Positions 31,690-39,251 of a DNA stretch of 44,852 nt are shown here, one piece after another. The notes beneath the pieces were generated by a model that worked only from the letters and a program-made list of their open reading frames with translations, was not told the DNA's origin and ran no database searches. Location: NCBI GenBank assembly GCA_004555155.1, contig SFJH01000016.1, positions 1 through 44,852 on the forward strand, given 5' to 3'. How positions within the stretch are numbered: the first letter of the stretch is position 1; every line of letters starts with the position of its first letter. The position numbers were made by a program, and so were the translations under genes. The stretch is from Clostridiales bacterium. Lineage in GTDB: Bacteria; Bacillota; Clostridia; Christensenellales; Aristaeellaceae.

Positions 31690-32199
31690 TCAGCGGCTGC
31701 GCACCCGCCTGAACTTCAGGCCGGTCTTTTCCTCGATGAACGCGGCGAACTGCGCGGGATCGCCGACGGTGAACGCGCTCTTGGGCACTATATAGGCCGC
31801 GCCCTTCTGCACGTACAGCAGGAAGTAGCCGTCGGTCTCCACCAGCTTGATCAGCGCGGGATACTTGCTCTCGCCGCTCTCCAGCTTGTTGCGGATGGCA
31901 AAGGTCTCGTCGCCGAAGACGCAGACCGTCTCGCCCACGGCGTGATTCATCCTGCGCCAGGTCATCCAGCCGAGGATGCGCCCCCAGAACAGGCCGATCA
32001 GCAGAAAGAACAGCCCGAACACCGTGAAAAGCCACGCTTCCTCCCTTTGCGCGTACCAGAGCACCGCCGAAGAGAGCAGGATGATGACTCCGCAGACCGG
32101 CACCACATACTTGAAGCCCTTGCCGGACAGCTGCGCCTCGTTCAGCGCCCGGCAGGCCTCCTTCGTAACCGTGCAATGAACCTCAAATTTCGCTTCCAT
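31690..32199 (-). CDS. YcxB-like membrane protein (paralogue)
   Basis: A 169-residue protein with two membrane segments (YVVPVCGVIILLSSAVLWYA and LFTVFGLFFLLIGLFWGRIL) and a C-terminal domain including DGYFLLYVQKGAAYIVPKSA and FAAFIEEKTGLKFRRV, matching the YcxB family pattern. AAGGAG lies seven bases before the ATG. It starts ten bases after the lepA stop and is paralogous to the gene 37 bases downstream. Together they form a tandem pair between lepA and hemW. The function is unknown; possibly a heteromeric membrane complex. Confidence 0.78.
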   Translation of the reverse strand: MEAKFEVHCTVTKEACRALNEAQLSGKGFKYVVPVCGVIILLSSAVLWYAQREEAWLFTVFGLFFLLIGLFWGRILGWMTWRRMNHAVGETVCVFGDETFAIRNKLESGESKYPALIKLVETDGYFLLYVQKGAAYIVPKSAFTVGDPAQFAAFIEEKTGLKFRRVRSR

Positions 32200-32209
32200 A
32201 TTTTTCTCC

Positions 32210-34018
32210 TTAGTCCATCTTCAGAACCGCCATGAACGCCTCGCTGGGCACGGAGACGCTGCCCACCTGACGCATGCGCTTCTTGCCCTCCTTCTGCTTC
32301 TCCAGCAGCTTCTTCTTTCGGGAGATATCGCCGCCGTAGCACTTGGCCAGCACGTCCTTGCGCAGCGCCTTCACCGTCTCGCGGGCGATGACCTTGCCGC
32401 CGATGGCCGCCTGAATCGGAATTTCGAACAGCTGCCGCGGGATGGCCTCCTTCAGCTTTTCGGCGATGGAGCGGCCCCTCGGATAGGCCCGGTCGCGGTG
32501 GACGATGATGGACAGCGCGTCGCACTGCTCGCCGTTGAGCAGCATGTCCAGCTTCACCAGATCGCTGCGCACATAGCCCTTCAGCTCGTAGTCGAAGGAC
32601 GCATAGCCCCGGGTGCGGCTCTTGAGCTGGTCGAAGAAATCGTAGATCACCTCGTTCAGCGGCAGATCGTACATCAGCAGCACGCGGCCGCCGTCGATGT
32701 ACTTCATGTCCCGGAACGTGCCGCGCTTGTCCTGGCACAGCTCCATGATCGCGCCCACGTACTCCTGGGGCGTGATGACCTGCGCGTCCACGTAGGGCTC
32801 CTCCATCCAGTCGATCTCCTGCACCGGCGGCAGGTTGGTGGGATTGTCGATGGTGACGGTGGTTCCGTCGGTCTTGATCACCTTGTAGACCACGCTGGGC
32901 GCGGTGGTGACCAGATCCAGGTCGAACTCCCGCTCCAGGCGCTCCTGGATGATCTCCATGTGCAGCAGCCCCAGAAAGCCGCAGCGGAAGCCATAGCCCA
33001 GCGCCACGCTGGTCTCCGGCTCGAAGGACAGCGCCGCGTCGTTCAGCCGCAGCTTCTCCAGCGCGTCGCGCAGGCTCTCGTAGTCCGCGCCGTCGGCGGG
33101 ATAGATGCCGCAGTACACCATGGGCAGCACCGGCTTGTAGCCGGGCAGCGGCGCGGCGGCGGGACGATCGGCCAGGGTGATGGTGTCGCCCACATGGATG
33201 TCCGCGATGTCCTTGATGGACGCGGCGATATAGCCCACCTCGCCAGCGCGCAGCGCGTCCTTCGGCGCGTAGCCCAGCGGCAGGTACGCGCCCACCTCGG
33301 TCACGTCGAACTCGCGCCCGGAGGACATCATGCGGATGCGGTCGCCCACCTTCACGCTGCCGCCCTTCAGCCGCACCGACGAGATGGCGCCGCGATAGTT
33401 ATCATAATAGGAATCGAAAATCAGCGCCTGCAGCGGCGCGTCCGGATCGTCCGCCGGAGCGGGCACGTTTTTCACGATGTCCTCCAGCACGTCCTCAATG
33501 CCGACGCCCTGCTTGGCCGACACCAGCGGACAGCCCTCCGTGTCCAGACCGATCTCGTCCTCGATCTGCTGCTTCACGCCCTCGGGATCCGCGCTGGGCA
33601 GATCGATCTTGTTGATCACGGGCCGGATCTCCAGGTCGTGCTCCAGCGCCATGTAGACGTTGGCCAGCGTCTGCGCCTCGATGCCCTGGCTGGCGTCCAC
33701 CACGAGCACCGCGCCCTCGCACGCCGCCAGCGCGCGAGAGACCTCGTAAGTGAAGTCCACGTGGCCGGGGGTGTCGATCAGGTTCAGCTCGTACTCCGTG
33801 CCGTCCTTGGACGTATAGGGCATGCGCACGGCCTTCGACTTGATGGTGATGCCGCGCTCGCGCTCCAGCTCCATCGAATCGAGCACCTGATCGGTCATGT
33901 CGCGCTGCTGCATCACGCCGGTGATCTCCAGAATGCGGTCCGCCAGCGTGGACTTGCCGTGGTCGATGTGGGCGATGATGCAGAAGTTCCTGATTTTGCT
34001 TTGATCGTACTTGGGCAC
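32210..34018 (-). CDS. lepA: Elongation factor 4 (LepA)
   Basis: A ribosome-associated GTPase that back-translocates or remodels stalled ribosomes. The 602-residue length is standard. The GTP domain has AHIDHGKSTLADRILE (G1), DTPGHVDFTYEVSRALA (G3) and NKIDLP (G4). Domain II follows, then the EF-G-like domains with FRCGFLGLLHMEIIQERLE, and the LepA C-terminal domain with AIGGKVIARETVKALRKDV and YGGDISRKKKLLEKQKEGK. It starts with GTG, six bases after GGAGGA. It heads the operon lepA-ycxB-ycxB-hemW; the lepA-hemW order is common in Bacillota. Confidence 0.97.
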   Translation of the reverse strand: MPKYDQSKIRNFCIIAHIDHGKSTLADRILEITGVMQQRDMTDQVLDSMELERERGITIKSKAVRMPYTSKDGTEYELNLIDTPGHVDFTYEVSRALAACEGAVLVVDASQGIEAQTLANVYMALEHDLEIRPVINKIDLPSADPEGVKQQIEDEIGLDTEGCPLVSAKQGVGIEDVLEDIVKNVPAPADDPDAPLQALIFDSYYDNYRGAISSVRLKGGSVKVGDRIRMMSSGREFDVTEVGAYLPLGYAPKDALRAGEVGYIAASIKDIADIHVGDTITLADRPAAAPLPGYKPVLPMVYCGIYPADGADYESLRDALEKLRLNDAALSFEPETSVALGYGFRCGFLGLLHMEIIQERLEREFDLDLVTTAPSVVYKVIKTDGTTVTIDNPTNLPPVQEIDWMEEPYVDAQVITPQEYVGAIMELCQDKRGTFRDMKYIDGGRVLLMYDLPLNEVIYDFFDQLKSRTRGYASFDYELKGYVRSDLVKLDMLLNGEQCDALSIIVHRDRAYPRGRSIAEKLKEAIPRQLFEIPIQAAIGGKVIARETVKALRKDVLAKCYGGDISRKKKLLEKQKEGKKRMRQVGSVSVPSEAFMAVLKMD

Positions 34019-34051
34019 GAAGATTCCTCCATATTACATGCTGATATCTGA

Positions 34052-34080
34052 ATTATAGCGCACCCTCCGCAATTCTGCAA
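34052..34080 (-). promoter_or_regulatory. Promoter of lepA
   Basis: Minus strand: TTGCAG (34080-34075), 17 bases, TATAAT (34057-34052). Confidence 0.82.
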
Positions 34081-34361
34081 GCCCGTTTGCGTTATAAAGC
34101 GGCGCCGCCGCCGGACGCGCCCGGGATTTCCTCCGTTTGCGCAATTCCCGAACGTTTTTTTGCCGCCGCCCCGGATGATCCGGAAACCCGCCGATATCCA
34201 TTCCCGGCGCGCTTCCTGCATTTTTAACGTTATCCTTCAATTTCATCCCCGATTTCCGTCTGAACCTGCATCAATTTTCTTTAATTCCTTCATTTTTTAT
34301 CCCTTTCCATCAATTTTACGTTAAATGTGAATTTTTGCTCATCTTTTAATGCGCTCTCCTC
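34081..34361. other. Gene-free spacer between lepA and the TRAP operon
   Basis: It changes from G+C-rich (34100-34210) to A+T-rich (34215-34360). CATCAATTTT occurs at 34269-34278 and 34308-34317, 39 bases apart. I see no gene and no known RNA; part of it may be an upstream activation region. Confidence 0.5.
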
Positions 34362-34390
34362 TTGCGTTTTTGCAATATAAAGTATATAAT
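34362..34390 (+). promoter_or_regulatory. Promoter of the TAXI TRAP operon
   Basis: TTGCGT (34362-34367), 17-base spacer, TATAAT (34385-34390). Confidence 0.75.
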
Positions 34391-34439
34391 AAATGCACTG
34401 GCACAAATTGCCGAAAAAACCATCAGGAGGATGTTTATC

Positions 34440-35396
34440 ATGAAAAAGATCCTTGTACTCGCGCTGACACTGGCGCTGGCCCTCGGCTGCTGCGCGACCG
34501 CGCAGGCCACGACCTACCTCGCGCTGGGCACCGGCGGCACCTCCGGCACCTACTACGCGCTGGGCGCGGACATCGCCGCGCTGTGGATGGCGAACATCGC
34601 CGACCTCGACGTGAGCGTCCAGCCCACCGACGCCTCCAAGGACAACATCATCTTCATCCAGGACGGCGAAATCGACCTGGCTACCGTGCAGAACGACGCC
34701 ATGGCTTACGCCTATGAGGGCAACGAGTTCTACGGCAACGAGGTCTTCGATGGCTTCTACGCCATCGGCACCCTGTATCCGGAAGCGGTGCAGTGCGTCG
34801 TGGCCGCGGGCAGCGACATCCACACCGTCGCCGACCTGAAGGGCAAGAACGTCTCCGTCGGCGCCCAGGGCTCCGGCACCTACATGAACGCCGAGCAGGT
34901 GCTGGCCTCCGGCGGCCTGACCATGGCCGACATCAATCCCCAGTATCTGAGCTTCGCCGAGTCCGCCACCGCGTTCCAGGACGGCCAGATCGACGCCGCA
35001 TTCCTGACCTCCGGCGTGCCGAACACCGCCATCGTCGAGATCACCACCAAGTCCCCCGTGCGCGTGCTCGCGCCCAGCGAGGAGGAGTGGGCCTTCCTGA
35101 CCGAGAACTACGCCTACTACGTTCCCTACACCATCGCCGCCGGCACCTATGAGGGCATGACCGAGGACGCCGTGGTGCCCGCCGTGATGGCGACCCTGAT
35201 CGTCTCCAAGGACGCGGACGCCGACCTGGTCTACGAGCTGACCAAGGTTCTGTTCGAGAAGACCGGCGATCTGACCCACGCCAAGAAGGCTGAAATCTCT
35301 GCGGAAGCCGCCGTCAACGGCGTTCCCACCCCCTTCCATCCCGGCGCGGCCCGCTACTATGCGGAGCTCGGCCTGGAGGTTGTGGCCGGCGAATAA
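34440..35396 (+). CDS. TAXI-family TRAP transporter solute-binding protein
   Basis: Periplasmic-type binding protein of 318 residues, exported by a signal peptide (MKKILVLALTLALALGCCAT; the cysteines might allow a lipid anchor but no clear lipobox is seen). The mature part begins TTYLALGTGGTSGTYYALGA, the TAXI hallmark, with DLKGKNVSVGAQGSGTYMNA and FQDGQIDAAFLTSGVPNTAI. TAXI proteins carry organic acids such as glutamate or 2-oxoglutarate. It starts at ATG 34440, nine bases after AGGAGG. The fused TRAP permease follows after a terminator-like hairpin. Confidence 0.93.
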   Translation: MKKILVLALTLALALGCCATAQATTYLALGTGGTSGTYYALGADIAALWMANIADLDVSVQPTDASKDNIIFIQDGEIDLATVQNDAMAYAYEGNEFYGNEVFDGFYAIGTLYPEAVQCVVAAGSDIHTVADLKGKNVSVGAQGSGTYMNAEQVLASGGLTMADINPQYLSFAESATAFQDGQIDAAFLTSGVPNTAIVEITTKSPVRVLAPSEEEWAFLTENYAYYVPYTIAAGTYEGMTEDAVVPAVMATLIVSKDADADLVYELTKVLFEKTGDLTHAKKAEISAEAAVNGVPTPFHPGAARYYAELGLEVVAGE

Positions 35397-35456
35397 GCCA
35401 TCCGCCCCGCAGCCTCATGAGCGCCCTCGCGCAGGCACCGCCCGCGCGTGAATGAG

Positions 35457-35496
35457 AAGACTGAGCGGACGCAGCCTTGCCCGCTCAGTCTTTTTT
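35457..35496 (+). terminator. Hairpin and T-run between binding protein and permease
   Basis: AAGACTGAGCGG (35457-35468) pairs with CCGCTCAGTCTT (35481-35492), then TTTT. It is probably a partial terminator that keeps permease levels below binding-protein levels. Confidence 0.8.
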
Positions 35497-35528
35497 CCAA
35501 TATACTTATGCGAAGGGAGGACGCGCCT

Positions 35529-37610
35529 ATGTCCAACGACGTCAAAAAGAACAACGTCGCCGAGCAGATCGAACAGGTCAGCGCGGAGGAGATCAACAAG
35601 ATCATGTCCAAATATGATCGGGAAAACGCCTACCGCACGCTGCCCCGGATGATCAACCTCGTCATCTCGGCCATTCTGATCGCCTTCTCGCTGCTGCAGC
35701 TGTACAGCACCTGGCGAATCATCCCCTCCACCCACATGCGCCCGCTGCACGTGGCCATCGTGGTCTTCCTGGCCTTCACCTTCTACCCGGTCAAGAAGGG
35801 CGGCTTCAGGACGCCCCGCGGCCAGAAGATCTCCTTCGGCGTCGACATGGTGCTGGCGGTGATCGCGCTGGCGGTATTTCTGTATCAGGTGATCTTCTTT
35901 GAGGATCTGGCGCGCCAGTCCCGGCTGAACACCTGGCAGTACGTCATCGGCGCGGTGGGCGTGGTGCTGCTGATGGAGGCCTGCCGCCGCGTGGTGGGTC
36001 TGCCCATCGTGTGCGTGGCCATCGCGTTTCTGCTGGTGGGCTTCTTCGGGCAGTCGATGCCCGGCTTCCTCGCCAACCGCGGCTTCAGCTGGAAGCGCAT
36101 CGTCGACCACCTCTTCTACACCCAGGAGGGCATCTTCGGCACGCCCATCGGCGCGTCGAGCACGTTCATCTTCCTGTTCATCCTGTTCGGCTCCTTCCTG
36201 GAGAAGACCGGCGTGGGCGAATTCTTCATCGACTTCGGCAATGCCGTGGCCGGCAAGCAGCGCGGCGGCCCCGCGAAGGTGGCGGTGCTGGTCAGTGCGC
36301 TGGAGGGCACGGTCTCCGGCTCCTCCGTGGCCAACACCGTCGGCTCCGGCTCCTTCACCATCCCGATGATGAAGCGCCTGGGCTATCGCCCCGAATTCGC
36401 CGCAGCCACCGAGGCGGCCGCCTCCACCGGCGGTCAGATCATGCCTCCCGTCATGGGCGCGGCGGCGTTTCTGATGCTGGACTGCATCGGCGGCGGCATC
36501 ACCTATTCGGACATCATCCGCGCGGCGCTGATTCCGGCGCTTCTGTACTTCGTCGGCATCTGGTTCGCCGTGGACTTCGAGGCCCGCAAGCACGGTCTGG
36601 TGGGCATGAAGGACGAGGACATCCCCCGGTTCAAGACCCTGATGATCGAGCGCGGCTATCTGGTGCTGCCGCTGGTGAGCATCATCATCATTCTGGGCGC
36701 GGGCTTCACCCCCGCCTACGCGGCGCTGATGGGCATCGGCGTGGCCTGTCTGGGCAGCTATCTGCCGGCGCTGGCGCACCTGCTGGTGTATCTGACCCGC
36801 GGAAAGAAGAGCGGCTACCGCTCCCTGCGCGAGGCTGCCGGCAGGAATTTCACCGGACTGAAGCCCATGGACTACCTCAAGGCGCTGGAGGGCGGCGCGC
36901 GCAGCATCATCAGCGTGGCGCTGGCCTGCGGCGTGGCGGGCATCATCGCCGGCATGATCACCCTGACCGGCGTGGGCGCGAAGCTGAGCGCGGGACTCAC
37001 GGCCTTCGCCAACGGCAACATCTTCCTGCTGCTGTTCTGCACCATGCTGACGTCCATCATTCTGGGCATGGGCGTGCCCACCACCGCCAACTACCTGATC
37101 ACCTCCACGATGATGGCGGGCGTGGTCGCCAAGGCGCTGAACCCGGGCGTGGACGCGCTGACCTGGCAGATGCTGCTACCGGCCCATCTGTTCACGTTCT
37201 ACTTCGGCATCATCGCGGACATCACGCCGCCGGTGGCGCTGGCAGCCATGGCCGGCGCGGCCATCGCGAAGTCCGACCCGCTGAAGACCGGCGTGCAGGC
37301 GTCGAAGAACGCCATCGCCGCGTTCATCGTGCCCTACATCTTCGCACTGAACCCGGCAATGCTGATGATCAACGCGTCGATCCCCGAGATCGCGCTGATC
37401 TGCGCCACGTCGCTGGTGGGCATGTACTTCATCGGCATGGCCGTCGTGGGTCACTGGCTGGAGCACATGAACCCGTTCCAGCGCATCATCGCCGCCGCAG
37501 GCGGTCTGTGCATGATCGTGCCCGGCACGCTCACCGACCTGGTCGGCCTGGCGGTCTGCGCCGTGGTGGTCTTCTGGCAGCTCGCCGACCGGAAAAAGGC
37601 TGCGGCCTGA
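35529..37610 (+). CDS. TRAP transporter permease, fused DctQM type
   Basis: A 693-residue inner-membrane protein that combines the small four-segment (DctQ-like) and large twelve-segment (DctM-like) TRAP subunits, as usual in TAXI systems. A cytoplasmic start of about 45 residues comes first, then many membrane segments. Landmarks are SALEGTVSGSSVANTVGSGS, EAAASTGGQIMPPVMGAAAF, LGMGVPTTANYLITSTM and FGIIADITPPVALAAMAGAA, all in the DctM domain. It starts at ATG 35529, eight bases after AGGGAGG. With the upstream binding protein it forms a complete secondary uptake system driven by an ion gradient, usually sodium. Confidence 0.93.
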   Translation: MSNDVKKNNVAEQIEQVSAEEINKIMSKYDRENAYRTLPRMINLVISAILIAFSLLQLYSTWRIIPSTHMRPLHVAIVVFLAFTFYPVKKGGFRTPRGQKISFGVDMVLAVIALAVFLYQVIFFEDLARQSRLNTWQYVIGAVGVVLLMEACRRVVGLPIVCVAIAFLLVGFFGQSMPGFLANRGFSWKRIVDHLFYTQEGIFGTPIGASSTFIFLFILFGSFLEKTGVGEFFIDFGNAVAGKQRGGPAKVAVLVSALEGTVSGSSVANTVGSGSFTIPMMKRLGYRPEFAAATEAAASTGGQIMPPVMGAAAFLMLDCIGGGITYSDIIRAALIPALLYFVGIWFAVDFEARKHGLVGMKDEDIPRFKTLMIERGYLVLPLVSIIIILGAGFTPAYAALMGIGVACLGSYLPALAHLLVYLTRGKKSGYRSLREAAGRNFTGLKPMDYLKALEGGARSIISVALACGVAGIIAGMITLTGVGAKLSAGLTAFANGNIFLLLFCTMLTSIILGMGVPTTANYLITSTMMAGVVAKALNPGVDALTWQMLLPAHLFTFYFGIIADITPPVALAAMAGAAIAKSDPLKTGVQASKNAIAAFIVPYIFALNPAMLMINASIPEIALICATSLVGMYFIGMAVVGHWLEHMNPFQRIIAAAGGLCMIVPGTLTDLVGLAVCAVVVFWQLADRKKAAA

Positions 37611-37623
37611 CGACTCCTCCCTC

Positions 37624-37651
37624 GCCCCCGAACCGCGGTTCGGGGGCGTTT
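37624..37651 (+). terminator. Terminator of the TRAP operon
   Basis: A 24-base perfect palindrome (left half GCCCCCGAACCG, 37624-37635) followed by GTTTT. Confidence 0.85.
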
Positions 37652-37657
37652 TGTCCC

Positions 37658-37686
37658 TTGCGCTGCGCCATGGAATCTGCTATAAT
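37658..37686 (+). promoter_or_regulatory. Promoter of the secreted hypothetical protein
   Basis: TTGCGC (37658-37663), 17 bases, TATAAT (37681-37686), preceded by TGC. AAGGAGG at 37709-37715 leads into the ATG. Confidence 0.8.
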
Positions 37687-37721
37687 GAATTTACTCTGAA
37701 AAAATACGAAGGAGGCTCCCC

Positions 37722-38303
37722 ATGCGCAAACTGCTCACCGTTCTGCTCACCGTTCTGCTCGCTCTCTCCTGCACCGCCTTTGCGGAAGCGGATTCCGAGC
37801 TCGTCGAATTCGACTTCGGCGATTTCACCATGGACGTCTACGGCGACATGGTCTACGACGACGACTACGATTTTGAAGAGAACATGCCCTTCTTCTACCT
37901 CTACGACAACTACGACGCAAACAAAATCTTCAACCCGAACCTGAACATCGTCTGGAGCTCCGCCGTGTTCGACCCCGCCGACCTGAATCCCGCCGACTAT
38001 GCCGCCCAGGTGATGAACGGCAGCGTTGCCGTGCTCGAGCAGCAGGGACTCATCGTCAGCAATCCCGTTGTGCTCTACGCCGACACCTGCGAGCAGGACG
38101 GCAAGGATGGCATCACCATCATCGTTCAGATGACGCTGGATCTGAGCGGACTGGGCATCAATCAGACGGTTGAACAGTACACCCTCCAGGGCGTGTGCTC
38201 CGATCCCGCCTTCGGCGCATACTACTTCACCATCACCACAGACAATGTGGAAAACGCCGCGCGGCTGATGAACGTCATGGACTCCATCGACTGGGCGGAC
38301 TGA
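37722..38303 (+). CDS. Secreted hypothetical protein
   Basis: A 193-residue protein with a clear signal peptide (RKLLTVLLTVLLALSCTAFA) and a mature domain very rich in Asp, Tyr and Glu at its start (DFGDFTMDVYGDMVYDDDYD). The remainder alternates strands and helices (DPADLNPADYAAQVMNG, then TITTDNVENAARLMNVMDSI), a pattern seen in small secreted proteins of gut clostridia. I do not recognise a family. The acidic N-terminal patch might bind calcium or other cations. It has its own promoter and terminator, so it acts independently of the TRAP operon. Confidence 0.8.
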   Translation: MRKLLTVLLTVLLALSCTAFAEADSELVEFDFGDFTMDVYGDMVYDDDYDFEENMPFFYLYDNYDANKIFNPNLNIVWSSAVFDPADLNPADYAAQVMNGSVAVLEQQGLIVSNPVVLYADTCEQDGKDGITIIVQMTLDLSGLGINQTVEQYTLQGVCSDPAFGAYYFTITTDNVENAARLMNVMDSIDWAD

Positions 38304-38315
38304 TGATCCGATTCC

Positions 38316-38346
38316 AAGCTCCGGCGCAGTCCGGAGCTTCTTTTTT
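38316..38346 (+). terminator. Terminator of the secreted protein gene
   Basis: AAGCTCCGG (38316-38324) pairs with CCGGAGCTT (38331-38339), followed by CTTTTTT. Confidence 0.88.
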
Positions 38347-38384
38347 GCCGCGCCATTGCGCCTGCCAAAGCATCAGCGCAATCC

Positions 38385-38412
38385 AAAAAAGAACGCCGGG
38401 CGCTCCGACGTT
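38385..38412 (-). terminator. Terminator of the DUF2200-DUF1801 pair
   Basis: Minus strand: AACGTCGG (38412-38405) pairs with CCGGCGTT (38399-38392, one wobble), followed by CTTTTTT. Confidence 0.7.
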
Positions 38413-38420
38413 TTCTTATC

Positions 38421-38822
38421 TCACGGATCCCCGCCGCACCAGGCCGCGATTTCGGCAATGAGCTCCACGGGCATCGGCCGATCGAGCGGCAGCTGAATCG
38501 CGCCCTTGCTGGCCTTGTATCCGCTCAGACGGTCGGCAAAGGCCTCCACCGCCTGGGGGCCGGGATAAAGCCCGATGTGCCGCTTGAACCCCGCGAACTG
38601 GATCAGATTGCGGCCCCGCCAGTAGGTCGGCATGCTCCAGGAGATCCTCTCCTGCGCGTCGGGCAGCGCCGCACGAATCGCGTCGTTCACCTGCCGCAGC
38701 GCGTCCCTGACCGCTTCCGGCTGGCGCAGGATGTATTCCTCGATGGTCGCGGGCTTTTCGCCGCAATAGTGACTTTGCTCCGTGTTCCTGAACGAACGTC
38801 CGCAGCTCGGGCACGTCCACAT
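38421..38822 (-). CDS. DUF1801 (YdhG-like) protein with zinc-ribbon start
   Basis: A 133-residue cytoplasmic protein. The N-terminus WTCPSCGRSFRNTEQSHYC has a Cys-x2-Cys pair and a later His-Tyr-Cys, like a small zinc-binding knuckle. The rest fits DUF1801: ISWSMPTYWRGRNLIQFAGF, KRHIGLYPGPQAVEAF and KGAIQLPLDRPMPVELIAEI. The family is linked to YdhG/frataxin-like iron chaperones, but the role is not firmly known. It starts at ATG 38822, seven to eight bases after GGAGGG. It lies 14 bases downstream of the DUF2200 gene, so the two are cotranscribed. Confidence 0.85.
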   Translation of the reverse strand: MWTCPSCGRSFRNTEQSHYCGEKPATIEEYILRQPEAVRDALRQVNDAIRAALPDAQERISWSMPTYWRGRNLIQFAGFKRHIGLYPGPQAVEAFADRLSGYKASKGAIQLPLDRPMPVELIAEIAAWCGGDP

Positions 38823-38836
38823 GTTCAATCCCTCCT

Positions 38837-39187
38837 TCACCTTCTGAGCACCTTTTCCATCGGCTTTCCCTTGGCCAACTCGTCGATCAGCTTGTCCAGA
38901 ATGCGAATATCGCGCATGAGCGGATCAGCCACCTCCTCCACCCGCACGCCGCAGACCGTGCCGCACACCTGCGATCGGTTCGGATTCATGCAGGGCGCAT
39001 TGCGGAAGAAATCGCCGTAGGAAATGGATTCGGTCAGCATGCGCTCCACATCCGCAGCGGCATAGCCGGTCAGCCAACCAACGACCTCCAGCACCTCCTC
39101 CCGGCTGCGCCCCTTCCGCGCCGCCTTGTTTTCCAAGAGCGGATAGACCTTCGAAAACGGCATCTGAAACACCTGCTCGTTGGTCAT
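38837..39187 (-). CDS. DUF2200 family protein
   Basis: A 116-residue protein with TNEQVFQMPFSKVYPLLENK, GRSREEVLEVVGWLTGY and NPNRSQVCGTVCGVRVEEV, which are the family's conserved stretches, ending with MRDIRILDKLIDELAKG. DUF2200 proteins are small soluble proteins of unknown function, often beside DUF1801 or similar stress genes. It starts at ATG 39187, eight bases after GGAGG. An in-frame GTG at 39193 is only two bases from that site and is less likely. Confidence 0.85.
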   Translation of the reverse strand: MTNEQVFQMPFSKVYPLLENKAARKGRSREEVLEVVGWLTGYAAADVERMLTESISYGDFFRNAPCMNPNRSQVCGTVCGVRVEEVADPLMRDIRILDKLIDELAKGKPMEKVLRR

Positions 39188-39204
39188 GGACACCGCCTCC
39201 CTTC

Positions 39205-39238
39205 AAAAACGGGGAAGGAACGCCGTTCCCTCCCCGTT
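39205..39238 (-). terminator. Terminator of the GH4 gene
   Basis: Minus strand arms 39238-39224 and 39222-39208 (AACGGGGAGGGAACG, one wobble pair), then TTTTT. Confidence 0.75.
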
Positions 39239-39251
39239 GTATTTTTGCGAA

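Noticed and set aside
35448..35528. Upstream start for the TRAP permease
   Set aside because: It would code through the terminator hairpin; ATG 35529 has AGGGAGG at the right distance.
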